A stretch of DNA of 64,000 nt, taken from Varroa destructor. Its lineage: Eukaryota; Arthropoda; Arachnida; Mesostigmata; Varroidae. The translations under genes and the position numbers were made by a program. The stretch's first letter is position 1; each line of letters begins with the position of its first letter. Shown in pieces: positions 38,832 to 54,340 of the stretch. The notes beneath the pieces were generated by a model. The model saw only the letters and a program-made list of their open reading frames with translations, ran no database searches and was not told the origin of the DNA. The stretch lies in the NCBI RefSeq assembly GCF_002443255.2, contig NW_019211455.1, positions 10,944,503 to 11,008,502 on the forward strand. Direction: 5' to 3'.

Positions 38832-41368
38832 GATTTATCTAAGAAGTTAATTCTGATAGACTTCTGACAAAGAAAAAAACGTTAAAACAAGGTACGTATA
38901 TAGTTATACTTTTAAGCAATATGAATTTTTTTCCCACGGACGACCCGTTGCTTTTCTGAAAGCCTCGCGGTTTTAGTGGTTACTCGTAACGGTTACTGGG
39001 AAAAGTGCGTCTAGGGTTAACGTATTTAAGTCGACTTACGTGTATGGCAAATGGACAAATCATTTGCTAGACTATGAGGCGGCAATGCTTCTACCACGGA
39101 GTGACATTTTGGACCATCGTGTATATACATAAGGTGATTTGTGGAATCGCTAATAAAATTCTGATAAGTATAGACATAAAATTCATGACATGTAGACGTA
39201 CAAACCTATTATGCAATAGGTGACTAAGTACAGATAGTAATAGAACAACTTTTATGAAACACCCATGATTTTGAATAACTACAACCAAGATTTTAGGATA
39301 CAATTAGATGTCTCCTACAATTGAGCGAAAAAGGCTTGTAAATCCGTATGCTTAATCATTCAAATAATGACATTTAAAGCTCTCTTGGTTAGGACACGCA
39401 ACTTTTGCAATCCCTAAAGGCTAACAAAAGATACAATAATGAAAGGTACACTTTCGTTTCTCCATCCCTAAACGACGTCGTTTAAATTCAGCGGACCAAA
39501 TAATCCGAAAGAATCCTCTGCTTATCTTGAGAATTCTATAAACCGGCGTGCAGAATGCTGAAGTTGAAGGCTAGGCCCGGTATCGGTACGGGCAGCTGCT
39601 GCCGGCAGGTATTTGTTGCCAGCAACGACCCACTTTCTCTTTTTCCCGTTCTGCCCTTGATTATATATAGCGTCAATCTATCTCGTTGGTTTCAGACCTC
39701 TGGGTCCGTTCTAATAAACGCACCAACTCGGCAATGTCGTAGTTCAGTTTCTTGCTCAGCAACAACCTCCGTACAAGATCGGGGTGTGTATAGGACCCCA
39801 TACGCCCTAGTATCCTAACCCACTTCCTTTCTGTGTCTTCCTAGGCCTCTGCGCTTCTCTATTTGTGACTAAAAACCTGCCTTAAAGACATCCATTGCTG
39901 GTCCAAAGGATACACAGCTGGCTGCGTCATTATCTTTAGCGGTTCCGGGACAGACGCCAAGACCTGGACCATCTTGCAAGATGAGGTAGCGACCGTCCAC
40001 CATACTATCGAAGTCCAACAATGTTGATCCGCCAGTTTGCTCATTCGGTCGCCGCTCGTTCCCAGCCACCAGGAATTACACTGAACAGCTTTGTGAACCT
40101 GACGATGCAATGGCACAAATTGGGCCTTCCTACGCTTGTAGCTGAATGTCCCCATCTGGGTCTAAGTGGCTGGAGAGGGTGCGGAAACTGAAGACAGCGA
40201 TTTACCACATAGCAGACAGAACGGATCTAAGGTTTAAACAAAAACGCACCTAGGACCAGGGGACGAACACCGCCAACGAAAGGTACACTACTAAACACTT
40301 CATTCGTACTGTCATCGCTACCATCACTGATCACCAGGTTGCCGCGGCCGTTATAGCGAAAGCTCGTCGTTATTTTGTTCTGCTCCCGCCTTCTATCCCG
40401 TCTCCCTCTAATGCTGACTTTTAACAGTTGTTGTTGTTGCCGTGTTATTAGGTCGTTTCTCTAGTTTAGATGGACGACAGCCGCATTAATGGATTGGTTT
40501 ACATTGCTAGCGGCAAATCGAGTGATGACGGTGTGTGCCTGCAACCTTCGTCGTTAGCTTCTCCCCCATGATTACCCGTTCTGGCAGGCGTCTCATAGTA
40601 CTGTCATATTGTAATACTACAATAATAAAACAACGAGTAGAACGCTAGTTTCTTACATAGCTTACTCCTAATGTCTATATAATAGCTGGACACTGAGTTT
40701 TTTGAAAGTGTATAGCGAAACGCGACGTTTTGTCGGGATGACGTCTATGGCAATGTGCGACTATATTGCTGATCACATGGCATCAATGAAGTTATATCTT
40801 GTGATTTCTCTTTCGTGTCCGGCCTGGTCTGGACTGGGTTGAGCTGTCTTACATTTCCTCGCTTTCAAACCAGTGAAGCGGCTCCAGATAGTCGTTCGCG
40901 CAGATACTTGTAACGAGCATTAAAGATAGCTCATTTATGTTATTATAGTTCTACGGTTATTGTTGTTGCCGGCTCCATCGATGACGTTCTATCGCCATTT
41001 AATTTGGTTTCAGAGCATATCGATCTAATGCTGGCCAAAAAAGAGAGTGATTGATATTGACTTCGAGCGTTCCGTCGCCGCACACTTATCGATCCTAGCT
41101 CAAAGTAGCCTTAGGGTACCGGTACGGCCGCGGTCGATACTGGTGATAGCGGCGCTCTTCAAGAAGTAAACAACGAGATTCGTCTATACTTCTTCTTTTG
41201 CTTGTGTCAGGCCTCTTTCGGGTATTATTCGAAGCAAAAACCACCATAGAACCACGGCCAGTTTGAAGGACTACAAGGAGAACGTCGTTCGACTATGGAT
41301 CTGTACCGCTTTTCCTCACTTCGCCATTCCTCAACCGAACGAATATTGCTGAAGTCTGCAGTGTGCCA

Positions 41369-41370
<2 letters not shown>

Positions 41371-41425
<55 letters not shown>
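41371..41425. repeat. (AT)n microsatellite, 55 bp
   Basis: An uninterrupted AT dinucleotide run lies in Dbx intron 1. An apparent Tyr/Ile-repeat frame on the minus strand here is an artefact of the repeat. Confidence 0.97.
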
Positions 41426-41430
<5 letters not shown>

Positions 41431-44400
41431 TTTAGCCATTAAATCAGTAGACTAGATGACCTATGAGCTTTCGAAGGAAAGAAAAACATTTATTCAAGAT
41501 ATACATCAAAGGCGCGCAGGACAGAGAATGAACGATAGGAATACTTACAACGCCATAAAATGAGATCAAAAAACGAATGTATCACGTCTGTATCTTTATG
41601 TCGAGATGGTTCGGACGGGACCGTGCAATCGTACGCTTACGAACATCATTCACACATATACACACACGCACAGATAGACACACACATAAAAAACCTAGAA
41701 GATAAAAACACGTAACACACCGATCGTTTATGAAGTAATATACATGCGGGTATTGAGGGCTAGTAGAAACTGGTGGGTAAAGGCTATGCCAATATTAGAA
41801 AAGTAGTTGCACTGGAAGCAATGTTAATAGCTAAAACAGTAACAGGATAACTTGATAATCGAGTCAGACGAGAAACAAACGAACCTAGATGAGCCTGAGC
41901 AGCCGATATTGTCTGAACAGCAGCGGTGGTAGCGGCAGAGGCAAGGGATCGGAGTCAGAGGTAAATGAATCAGGCAGACCCATTACCATCCAACGATCAA
42001 TACTGATCAGGTGTTGACGGAGAAGCGATACGAAGGCAAGATGAAAAATGCGGAAATTATTGCTTTTGACGTCACACCATGGCTGAGAGAGCAACATTAA
42101 ACATATAGACCAGAACGAAATAGTCGAAAAGGGCCAATCACTTGTTGTTGATAATTTTTTTGTTATCGCTTCCGTCTGCTTTTGGGTTAGTGAGATATAC
42201 GGCAAGGTCTTTAATAGTAACAGTATTATTATAAATAATAGGTAGGCTTGTGTGCCATTGCTGCGATGCTGCCCTTCGACATTGTCTAGCCAACGTTGTG
42301 TGATGCCAGCTGAGAAAACCCATAGGCAATCAGCAAAACTACCTATTCGGTTAATGGGGCAAGTGGGTAAAAGTTGGCTTTACTTTGGAGGGGCTGGTCA
42401 TATTGCAAGCTTTCGAGCCACTTATTTCCATTCTGGAATAGCTAAAAACGAATTTGAATGAAGCGTAAATCTCGTGGGCCTAAAAGTATGGTATGTAAGA
42501 CAGAAACATTCACGACTGGTGCTATTGGAGTTATCGGAAACCCTAGTGTTGAGTTGAACGTGCCTAGATAGCTGCTTCTTTCCGCGGCTGTCAAGCAGAT
42601 ACCTGAAAGTATCATTGCGGTCTGATACCGTTCATCACTAATATGACCGACCTTCTAGCTTCTGTTTAATTGTATATATATATAAGATGTTGAGCATATA
42701 GGTCCGATCATACGTTTCCGTCATCGGCTATACGATAAAAATCGTAGAAATAATAACATATGAGAAAACTGCCTTGCCAAATGGGTATGAGAGAAGATTA
42801 AACTGTCAAATGCATTCACGCAAAAATGTTACCCCTTTCAGCTTATAGTCTCTTCTTTGAGGCGGCTGTGTTGAAACGATACAAACACACCCGCACAACT
42901 ACACGTCGTCTCTCCATTGTTGTTTTAGCAATCCTTATATTTTACTCGTGTTAATCCGCTTTCCATGATGGCCGCGTGGTACGGGCGACCACGCTCCAAT
43001 TAAATACTGCGCTATTTCACTATAGCTTTGCTCCAATCATCTCCAGTTCGGTTGCTGCCCTAGCGGGCTACGACGTACCATCTGGTCAGAGTCTACACTT
43101 ACTTCAGTTCATTAATGCTCAATCCAGAGCCTTAACGGAGGAAAAATAGAAACAAAAAACTACGAGCTCTGTATTCGCTGGAAGAAACACATGCCAATTA
43201 TCTTAAACAGACCATTATGATTGTTGTACGTTTCGTCACTTATCTTTCTTTAGTTTACTAACTCTTGTTTCGATCAAATCATCACTGATGAATCGTTTAC
43301 GCACTGTGAAGGCAACACGACAGTGGTCCTAATAGCTAGATGGCTGTGATCCACGATTACTGCCTTCACACCCCTATGTGTACTGCTATATCGTATAGAT
43401 AATAAATGAAAAGATTGAAAAAGAAAATAAGATGATGAGGGAAAATGGTGAAATAATACTGTGTGGAAACTTCGGAGCGGACGTATCGGGCAGGTAACGA
43501 AGCTAAAGCTGTTACAAACGTTAGGTGGTGACGCATTTGCAGTTGCGGTAAACAATAATCTGGATAAAAAACATTACATAAAGAGCGGGAACGGATGCAA
43601 AGGAAGAAATATTTCATGTTTGTATTTGCTACGCTTGATCATCGAAGTGTATCTGACTAATACTTAGACGTAATCCGTTTTGAAGACGACGACTGCTCGG
43701 TTTTTCGAAGTACGGCAATGCTGATCCGGTCACCTGAGGCACGAAAGATACGGTACAATGTCAAGTGAACACTGTTGAAAATAAAATCATGATGCACTGC
43801 TATTTACCCAAATTTGTTCTATGAACTGTTACTGCTTGAAGATAAGTCATAACAAACATTTTTTTTCACAGACCCTAGCAAGCTGCTATATAGATATGGT
43901 TTTGATTTTAGTTTTAAAGAGGCGTGACACGCTGTTACTTCAACGAGAGCCGTTACTGCGCCAAATGTCTGAAGGCCGATTTCATGCTCACGACGTTGTT
44001 CCTATCGACGTTGAAACAAATGAAATAGGAAAACCGACGCCAGCCTGATCCGAATTCATTCTGGCTATCTGTTTGGATCTTTCTATAGAGCCCCTTTTTT
44101 CAAGGGCTTATTGTTCGACTTCTAAAGTAGTCGCAGTCTCACGAGCCGAGTTGGTCGTGTTTCACACGATAACACTGGCCGGTTCACATCATGAGTCTAC
44201 AAAAATAATACTTTTACGAGTTTAGTAATCAACTCTAATTAATTACAGATAACACAAAAAGGCCAACCCGCGTTTATATGCCCATGTGTCTATTGTAGCA
44301 CATGTTCCAAGTTTATTTTCCCACCGGCCACCCCCATCACATCGGGCTGCTGAGACTGTCTATTTGCTTAATAACGCTATTTTCTGCTTGACTCGTTTCG

Positions 44401-45927
44401 CTACGACGCACGGTGAGCGGCCCACCAGTCGTCTGGGCATCGCAATCTTGGCATATGGGTGTACAAGTACCTACGTATAATGCATAGTCTGTTACGATAG
44501 CCATTGTTGTCATAAGTGGCTGCTGGCATCGGTCAGAAGGTCTCTTTTCGATCCGTGCAAAACCGTCGAGCCGGGTTTACGGCGAAATGGATAAATAAAC
44601 TATGACTCTATATGATACGATAGAGCCCTGGCAGGAGCTGGCGTGGCAATAGTAGCACCCAAGGCTTGAAGCAGGCTAAACGTGCATCGGTGGAAATGGA
44701 TAGATCGTCACGGTGTATAAACAATGCCTTGTACTTAACTTTGTATGCGTAATAATGTTCAGTTCGACTAAACCTATCGACACATAACTGGTTAAATACG
44801 TGAATGGACGTATGAGTAGATCGGACTACAACTGTGTTCGAGAATGGGAGTGATCGACCGATCATGTCGATATTGTCGTTGTTACAACTGGCGGTAATTG
44901 TCAACGGGGAAAACTATCGTACCTTTCAACAGGTAGATTTTGAAGTTATTCAGGGCGTGCCGTCGGTCCTATGACTGATAAGCTGCTATTGGCCGGTTAT
45001 ATCAGCGCATAACGTCAAAAACAACGCGAAGCCCCGACTAACTCGTGCACCTACAACTGCACGTGACTCTAGTTCTAAGGACCGGTCTCTTATTCACAAG
45101 GCGAAATGTTTTGCTATTATTAATTTCATTTATTTATTAATATTGTTGCTATTACTGTTCTACCGAACGGAAAATAGCTTTTCGTTTTCTGTGTGCGTGT
45201 TCAGCGCGCGCATAAACATCAAAGCTGTTGGCCTTTGTCTGACTAGCCTGCGATGCGTATGACTCGTCGTCGCGGTCGTCCATCTTTCCATCGAAATCTC
45301 AATATGGACTTGCAGCAGGAACTCTCAGAGTTTGGGGCCGGCCGCAAGTGGCCAGATAAATGGATAAGCTAAGGAGAACGAGTACTACTGGCGTTACCAC
45401 GGCTGCCTGCGCTGCGGCCGACGTCGAGATCTTACTGACGGCGAAGTTAAACAATATTTGTAAGTGCGTATCTATGTCCATCATGTATCTGGAGTAGAAG
45501 TATTTTGGGACACAGGCGCGGCATCGGTTTCAACGGCCTAGTCGGCAGAGCTTCTTCGGCTCTCCACAGCGATACGAAGCAAGAAAGGAGGAAGATCGTG
45601 CACAATGATGATCATCGTGTTTGTGCTACTAAGCACGACCAGCCAGTCGCATTAAACTCAACGAGCAAAAGGTGCCTCGGAAAGATTCCTCGAATCAGAA
45701 CGATACTAACGTGACGCCGAAGTTGATAAACAAGCTTTATGAACATGGCAGCGGCGGCCCTGCAACAAACGCGCCAGTGTTTTGAGAGATATGCAGATTC
45801 CTTGTTGTATGTAACGCCAGGTCATTAGACCGTGAGCGACTGAGTGGGTGGCAGTGACAGAAATGCTCGGCAATTGTGGCCTGCTTACCGAACGGGTAAC
45901 GCATATCAGTTCTATGAATCAATAATA

Positions 45928-45928
<1 letters not shown>

Positions 45929-45958
<30 letters not shown>
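45929..45958. repeat. (AC)15 microsatellite
   Basis: Fifteen AC units lie in Dbx intron 1. The frames through it (Thr/His or Cys/Val repeats) are artefacts. Confidence 0.97.
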
Positions 45959-45960
<2 letters not shown>

Positions 45961-46679
45961 CTATATACATATTTTTTTCTGAGAAATAGGAAAATTTTGT
46001 TTAAAAAGAAAAAGCAATGTGAACGCCTAGTCCATACTTACCTAGATTTTCTGAAACTTTTAGATTACTCTTATGATAACCACAGTTATTATCTGTATAA
46101 AATATTACTTTCTACTGTACTGTCTAATTTTAAGATATATCTATACGTAGCTATACGGATACCAGTGGTAAGATAGCGCCCTTGACGATATTGTCGAAAC
46201 AGGTGACCATTCTTATTGATAAAGTTTGCTTCACTCGTTACGGACACGTCTACATATGATATAGGTATGCTATAAGCGTAGCTATATATAATTGCTGCGT
46301 CCTTATACCTATGATGGTCCGCGCATATTTGTCGCTACCTCTAGACCTGCTGCTACCATATTGGTAGACGTCGGTACTACATAGATGTCGGAAACGTTCT
46401 TTATTTTATGTTTGTCTTTGGCCTTATTCTTGCGCACTATTTTCTCAAGAAGGCGCCAGTTCCGCCACATTTGCTTTTATTTGCTAGAACAGAACTAACG
46501 CTTGTTGTTGTTTTGTCGCTACGGCTGTTGCAGTTTGGCTTTTTCGATGTACGTTTTGCCGTATTGCAACCCTACTCACTCGCGCAGGAGTTCCTGCCGC
46601 TGGTGACGCCCTAAACTATCCCACACAGCCTTTTAGCCGTCGAATACCCTTCAATGTCGTTGGCGATGTCTGGCCTATA

Positions 46680-47560
46680 GCGGCCGTAGAAACTTATTTG
46701 CTTCAGTTGCCATTGAGACCCCGTTCCGAGACGAGCAAGCTCAATGAAGGGGGCGAATGCCAATTGACGGAACCTTCGGCGGCCCGTCAGTTAGTGAGTG
46801 CCGCTTGCCACTCTAAGACGCGAATGTGCCGCTGTGTCCACGCATGCCAAGGCCTATCGGTGGGGTTGTTTTTCGCGGCAACTCCTTTTTTGGGGTTGTG
46901 GAGAAGTGAAACGGCTGTGAGCGGTGTAACAGCTGTCGTCGACGGAGCTCAGTTGCGCCCGTCCCCTGCCTGGCTTGGCGCCATTTCTTTGTCCATGTCC
47001 TAAGCGCGAAGGCAACATCAACGACGGCCGGTTATGGCGAGGCCGTCGACGACGAGAACGACCAAGTACCGCACAGAAATGATTCGGTTCAATAGAACAT
47101 CAACGACGAAGCACGGGAGAGACATCGGAGAAACAGCAAAGCGAGCTTAACCCCAACCGATCGATCCGAAAATTGTCGAAAAACAAAACCAGACCTGCAA
47201 ACCACATATACGCGTTCATATGGCACCTGCCAAACCAGCGCTACTACCTCTTTGCTTCGTTTCCTCCGCTCCCCTGAGCCCTCGAACTCTACCTCCATAA
47301 GCGCGCGCAGCCGAAATAAGTGTATTCTGTCCTTCGAAGCGCCGCCGCTTGCCCTCTATTCAAGATCCAGCCAGCAGTAGCCGTATGTGAAGCTGTCGCC
47401 CCTAACGCTGTTACTGCAGGGCCGCAGCGCCGACGCTGCGGGGCAATAAAACAAAGCAGGGAAGCAATGCCCATAACATCGATATTATGCCGCTCTCGTA
47501 CGGCGGCAACATTTGCGGCTCTCGATGGAGTCTGACTGGAGGCCGAAACGCCGTAGCCTT
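46680..47560. other. GC-rich patch in Dbx intron 1
   Basis: This is a GC-richer stretch inside an AT-rich intron, with overlapping frames on both strands and no known domain. It includes a perfect 8-bp GC hairpin (CCGCAGCG and CGCTGCGG, 47422-47441). An intronic regulatory element or a CpG-rich alternative promoter is possible, but this rests on composition only. Confidence 0.35.
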
Positions 47561-50500
47561 CCTTTACCTAAAGAACAGTAGCCGCCATTGGAAAATGGGC
47601 GCTCTGAACATTATGGCCAGCTCAGGCGAGTCACATCATCATGACGTTGTTTTAAGGAGAGTGCACTAATACACATGTAGAAAGCTGAAACCGCTAGAAA
47701 ACCAGTAAAGAGCCGCAAGAATAGGTCAGTTGTAAATGTAGCAGTGAACACTTATCTATATTGTAGATATGAAGGAAAACATCCAATGCATGCAAAAGCC
47801 ATTTAGCAGCAAAAATATAGCTTACAGGAGCGACAGCTTTCTTCATTCGGGTTAGGTTTTTCTTGTATATCGTTATGTGCTATCGACAACAAAGGATACT
47901 TCTAAGGAGCTTAGCTAGTGATCGCACGTCTTATTGGAATGCTACGAAGAATTCGTTAGTGCAAGGAGTAGCTAACGAGCATCTATGACCAAGGAAAAAG
48001 GTTGGGCTTCTACTTGATAATTTTGCCATTTCACTAGAGCATTTGAGACCGGCATCCATGGCGTTCGGAAAATGCAAAATATTCTTCCGTAATTCAATCG
48101 TAGCCACAAAGCACGCCATTTCAGTATTTTCAACCCCGTAATCAGATGTTTCGTACCTGTTCTATATATATATCGTACCTATATATAGCGATAGACATGG
48201 TGGAATACAAGCATAATAATGCCCTTTAAGACAAAGAGAGCAGCCATATTGATTAAATAAGGCTTTTTTCAGTACGCAGCATCGTAAATTATAACTAGCA
48301 CAGCCAGCACGAAAAAAAAAAATAACGAAAAGATGAGTTCGCTAAACTGGTGGCGCGCGTGATCCGCGCGGGCCGATTCGAACACCTGCAGACATGTCAT
48401 CACCATTGCGTATCGCATTAGCGTATATATTTTCAAAGGCCAAAGTAACTATATTTAAACATATCTATTAAAACACACAGCCTTGCGAAAGTTAACTAAT
48501 ATCGATATACGGATCTGCATACAAATTAAGTTATGAAAGCAACTGAATCCCGACACTAAAATTGGTGCAGTCTTTTTTACGTTAAAAACCTTTATTGCCA
48601 TTCATCCAGTGTCCATTCAGCAGGCTCAAACATATATCAGCTGACACCAAGGAACGACCTGACAATTCTTCGATACCCTTCGTTTTTCGTCTTACAAATA
48701 GTACGCGAACGCATAATCGTGGCAATAGTTGCAAACAGCTGACATAATGGCAGGCCATCCAGGCGCCACTCGACCGGGCCTGCATAACATTTGATTCGGT
48801 GTATCTTAAAGTGCAAAGAAACATGATTTTTGCTACAATTTATTATCCCATCGTTTGTTGCAACGTCGTCATTCAGGCCATTAGTCCTAGTGGCCGTCAC
48901 CAATACGAGAGGCGTTATATAATACCAGGGTATGAATTTGTCTACAATTCTCGTCACGTCAAGCGAACGCGATTAACAGGCCGGCCCATTCAAGGTAAAA
49001 CTGCCCTAGCCGGCTCGAAGTATCATGCAACCGATTGCAGGGTACATTTGCGGGGGTGGCCATAGGTGTGCATCAAGATGTACAGAGCAAGTCTCGCCAA
49101 TGGCTATCAGAGTGGAAACGCCTATTGCGACTAACAGCACTGCCTCGCAAATAGATTAACAATAAAACAATCGACAAATGGCGCCAGCCGGCGCAACCGT
49201 TCCTTTGGAGCTATGGTGGCATAGCGTATATAGGCAGGCACTTTTGTAGGCGAAATTTCTCTTGCTCAGCGAGCTCGAAAAGCCCGTTGAGAGTATGGAG
49301 GCTACGGCAGGGTCCGGGTTTGAGCCGGTCGCGAAGATGGAAACTTGCGAACTGGCCTGGTAATATAGGATAGTGTCGAAAAAAGAAAGCAAAGGTAATC
49401 TACTTGTTCCTCGATTCGTTTCGACGACAAGTACATGGCCCAAGTCACGTGTTTGTCGCCGAAAAAAACCACTAATTATGAATGGGTTGATTAATGATAA
49501 ATATTAAAATTGAACAGGTGTTAAACGTTTGACAATAGATTAATGCCGTATCGTATATTACGCTATACGTCTCATGGTCATCGTCTGTACGTTCAACAGA
49601 CGCTGTTGATGGCCACCAAAACGGAAAAATACGTGACGCATAGCAGGTGACCTAGCCGGCCTAGGCTACCTTGCAAAGCAATGTTAGTCATTTCTTGATT
49701 CTTATGTCCATTGAGATTTTGCAAGCATATTTGATTATGTTCCACATAGCAGACGCGTACAAATAGGTTCCTGTAAGAAGTCGCTTGGTTTGTCTGATCA
49801 CCGGTCTTTTCCATCAAACTTCTTACGAGTTTTCCTTAGTAAACTATCTCCGCTATGTGATACATTCCTTTTCATTGGTCAAACGCGGATTCATTGAAAG
49901 TTCTCGCACAACTGATTACACAAAATACCCAGTTCCATACACAGAGGCCGTGTTGTCTTTTCACGTCTGTGCGCCGTAGAAGGCGCATGAGGTCCTAATC
50001 AGGGCTGCTGCTGCAGTTGACGACGGCACTGGCTTAGCCCCCGTACAGGTACGACCTTGGGTCGACGAGCATCTACAAGGGAAAACTATAGCAGATCATC
50101 GATGAGATCAATATGTCTGCACTGACTGTTAGCGATGCCGGTGTACTCTTTTTGTCTTCAACTCTCTCTCTTGTTCCACGAAGGCGCTGTCCGTCATCTG
50201 TTCTGACATGTGTTATTTGAACGTAATCTATATACATACGTTGATTCAAGTACGCGAACTGGGTGTTGATAGGAAAATTTGCTTTGGGTGAGCCTATAAT
50301 GACCTTTCGTTTTTTTGTAGCTATAATAGAGTTTACTACTTCTTTAACATCGCCATAACACGGAAAGGGATTGATAAATTGTATTTGAACTGTAGAACGC
50401 TCTCAGTGAAGTGGTCATCGGCGAATGTTCTGCGGGTCATCTATGCGTGTGTTGTATATACTATAAATGTAGTTGTACGTGTCCGCCACATCTTATACTA

Positions 50501-50592
50501 GTATCTGTTAGTCGACACCTAAATACGCTACTTTACTGCCATTGTAGCTAGAATAATAATCGAAGAAACGAAAAAAGGTGTATATCGATTCC

Positions 50593-50616
50593 ATATATAT
50601 ATATATATATATATAT
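50593..50616. repeat. (AT)12 microsatellite
   Basis: Twelve AT units lie in Dbx intron 1. Confidence 0.95.
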
Positions 50617-53600
50617 TTTTAGGCCATCGCGAAAACCATTTTTGCGGCCCTTCTGCGTATATGAACCTATTTTACCAGAAACATTTAGGCCATCAGTTTC
50701 CCTGTGCAGTAAAATCTGAAGGAAATAGTAGGTCGACGACAGTTTAGCTGAAATCATTAACGCGAAATATCTGCCATGGTTAGAATAGTGAAACTCTGAA
50801 TCAGGGGTCCTAAAGTATGGAACCGAGGTGACGAAATTACTAAAGCGCTTGGCTAATTTAATAGGTCTACTAAAATAAGATTATCAGGGTTATGAAAGTC
50901 TATAGAAGAAAATGAGATTGATGAAATTAGTGAAGGTAATGTAATGCCAATGCAAAATAGCAAGTTTGGCTTCAGAACTACAAGCTCGCTTTGACCGATT
51001 ACATCGGATGCTGTCTGTTTTGTATGACTCGAACGAATCAGATGCGAGGAAGAGCTGAATCAGTGAAAAAATCTCGGTGCTCATTAGTAAACGTGAGTGG
51101 ACAAGTCACATTTGTAGCGTTGTTTGTGTTAGGTAGGTCGAACGGCGACAGGCACATCGTCCTGTTTTACTTGCGAGTAAGTGATCCTGTTGTCCTTACT
51201 TAAGGTTGAAAGTGTACGATAGTAGTTCAGTCGGCCTAAATTGTACTAGTGGCCATGGTCTATTTATACCTGTGTATATATATAATTTAGTAAACCCATA
51301 GGTACCATTTGAGTGATAAATTCCGGGGATTGCTATTTTGAGCCTATCATGCGCATTTACCTGCCCTATATTAAGGGAGCGGAATACTTCTAATAAGTCG
51401 GAACTGCTTATTAAACTTGTTACCTTTAAAATCGACTAGAAGCTAAAAATATATTGGCCATATTTCAAATAACAATATTCATTGTTTTTTTCATTGTTAT
51501 TAGGTAGCCGATAGCACTTAATAAAATATGTAGACAAAGACTGCTGCTTACGTACTCAGTCAGCCATCTTTAAAGCTTCGCAATAGTCATCCGCATTACA
51601 GAAACCTTTGTCAAAAATCGTATGCCTTAGATCACTTAGAGCTAGTTTGCTTAATATTTTTTAATAAGATTATTATTAACAGACAAGTTTTTGATGGCTA
51701 TAGCCCACAGTTCAAGTGAATTAGAGACACTAATACTTCATATAGGAGTAGTCAGTCGTCATGTTTGCACCATCGACTCCAGCCCTGTTCTGCCTTTATT
51801 CATGTGGTCGCTAGATAGCGCATAAGAGGCAGGTCAGCCATTGCCTCTCTATGCAATGCCGATACGTGTACGTCTGTGCGTTACATTTTAGCGATGCTGA
51901 CATGTGGCCGATTGACTAAATTCGAAGGAAAACCACGCCAATCGATATAAATTTCGACGAACGGTAGCTTTTCGTTCGATGCAGCGAACGGAAAAGCTCA
52001 TCGCGATGGTTGTTGAAAAGAGCCACCAGACAATTACAGTGTTATGAAGGCAATATGTCGCCGACGAAAGATCGTCATCGTCGTCGAGTCGTACGTGCTC
52101 CGTGCGACAGGAAGCCCGGAAGCGCCGAGGCGCCACTGTGGGCAAAGATCCATGTGTTTACTCTTCAAAAAAGCAAGTCGTGCGAAGGATGTTTCTGATT
52201 ACATTTTCAGTGGGTGGCGGTGAAGGCCTATTGAATCGAAATCATGAGCTAAACAGCTATGCCATCCTAAATCTGTCGAGGACAATTTTTATTTTAATAG
52301 GTTTCTCAGCGCGACTCACACGGAAACCATGTCGCGACAACGTCCGTTAGAAACATGACCGTGTGTCTATTTGACTCGAATCATCCTTACGTTCAAATCT
52401 ATGCATATCCATAATACACAGTCAATTGTTTCCTCGATTTATGCGACCGCAATGCAGAGATCGAAGTCCAACAAGCGACCTATAGCCTTCTGTCTATCGA
52501 TGGTACTCACGATTCCGAATTCACGTTGCCGAGACCTGGGAACGATACTAATACATATTGTTAAGAAGCGTGCGGTTCGAGTAATATAAAACCATTTATG
52601 TAAATCTATTTATTTTATCTGATATCCTCTTCTCGAAAGGTCGAAAGGGGTCTATGGACGACGCGAGTTGTTACGAAACGTATGGCGGATTCAATATGGA
52701 TTGCATCGCGGAGCCCATCAGTTTGAAATAACATAGCAATCCTTATATTTGTAATTCCTCTATACCTATGAATACTAGCAGCTAGCTGAAGAGTGCATTT
52801 ATTATCCATTCTTTACTCTATATATATACCATCTGCATCTACCAGTCGATCTAAATAATTCTAGCCTGGTCCACAGTGAGCTACTTGACATGTGACGTGG
52901 ATAGGATACGGCTCTGATGCGTCTAATACGGAAGATGCATAAGCCATACCACAGCGTCGACTGCCAGTCACGTCATGGTCCCCCAGAACGGACGGCTGTT
53001 TTCGATATTGCAGACACTCTATAGAAGGTGGCCATTTAGCTATAGGCTCAACGTCTTTTAGGTCTTTTTCTTTGCTGTCCAAAATGAAAAGGTGAATCGG
53101 CCGAATAGAGATGATAAATATAGTACGTAAAACCAGCTGGAGATCTAGTTCAAGAATTAACGCTTCTTTTGACATACGCTCATTAAAAAATAACAAAATG
53201 ATAAAGTAGCAAAAAAATCTAGCAGGGGTGTATTAGCGAGACACTGAATATGTCAAATGCGGCTATTTGTCGATACTTTGACAAAGCCGCCGAGGAGTCT
53301 GATCCTAGCGCGTATCGTGCGATTTGCCAATAGTAAACCTGTATGTATAATACTGAGAAAAGTACTAACTCGATATATAAACTACGACTACCTTAGACTC
53401 TTGCATAGACAAACTATATGGGCCACAGGGAACATTAGCATTTATACTTCACATACGCTGCGAAATTGTTACATTTAAGAGTCGAGCCTGAATTATGCTG
53501 GAACTAACTTGACAAAAGTATTTGATCATTAGCTGATCTTTTTCCCATAGCTACTAATACACATAGAGACATAATGTCTCCTGTTGAAAAAAAAACCTAT

Positions 53601-53759
53601 GTACATCCACGTTGGTTTGGCAAAACTACTTTGCTATGTTCAGGTATCTCTGCTCAATTAGCCCTTATATTAACCAAACTACCCCCACCATCATTGACAT
53701 TATAATGAGAGTCATCGCGCAATGTCACATATGTACATCATTCGTTTATCGATAGAAGT

Positions 53760-54340
53760 GTTCTTTTGAATCCGCTGCCTATATCTATCACAGCATTTCC
53801 GCTAAACCGTCCGCCGCTGTCACAACCTTCCTCGCCGCTGGAATCAACCAACCCCTGTCGGAGCCTCCTAAAATTTTCCGCCTCACAGCGATACTCGCCC
53901 GCCCTTCCCCGCCATGGCAAAGCATACTACATCTCGCAGTGCGGTTCAGTTCTCCGGCCGTACCGCGAGGCACTGAGCCATTAAGCGGCACCTAGCACAG
54001 CTGTGACTGAAGTGCTTAATATACACATCTCACACAGGCAAATACCTACATCTATAGAAGTGTACACGGACACTGCCGTCTAAGTAGCTCAGGTAAAAGA
54101 GGGGCGTGTTCACGGAAAGCTGACGGCTGTTTGGACGAACGGGCTGGCTGAGGCTTTTGCTGGCACAACTCCTCACTCTCGTTGAGCTACGGGCAAAACA
54201 CCGTCGTAGCTCGACCGTTATTTCGCGGCATGCCGACCTCATCTCCCGGCCATACTGATGCCCCAGCTTCCTGTCTGGACCCGCCCGTCTTGCAAGAGTT
54301 GCAGGCATATTAGCGTGCGTTTGGCTCCCCCTCGACTGTG
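53760..54340. other. GC-rich patch in Dbx intron 1
   Basis: A locally GC-richer stretch has overlapping frames on both strands (up to 118 codons on the minus strand) and no recognisable domain. Its function is unknown. Confidence 0.3.

Noticed and set aside
39869..40155. Two overlapping minus-strand frames, one reading STLLDFDSMVDGRYLILQ
   Set aside because: One frame looks somewhat protein-like, but I cannot match it to a family, and a second frame covers the same bases. It was considered as a pseudogene and left out for lack of support.
41225..41428. Tyr/Ile-repeat frame on the minus strand
   Set aside because: It is translation of the AT microsatellite at 41371-41425.
45737..46176. Thr/His-repeat and Cys/Val-repeat frames
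   Set aside because: They are translation of the AC microsatellite at 45929-45958.
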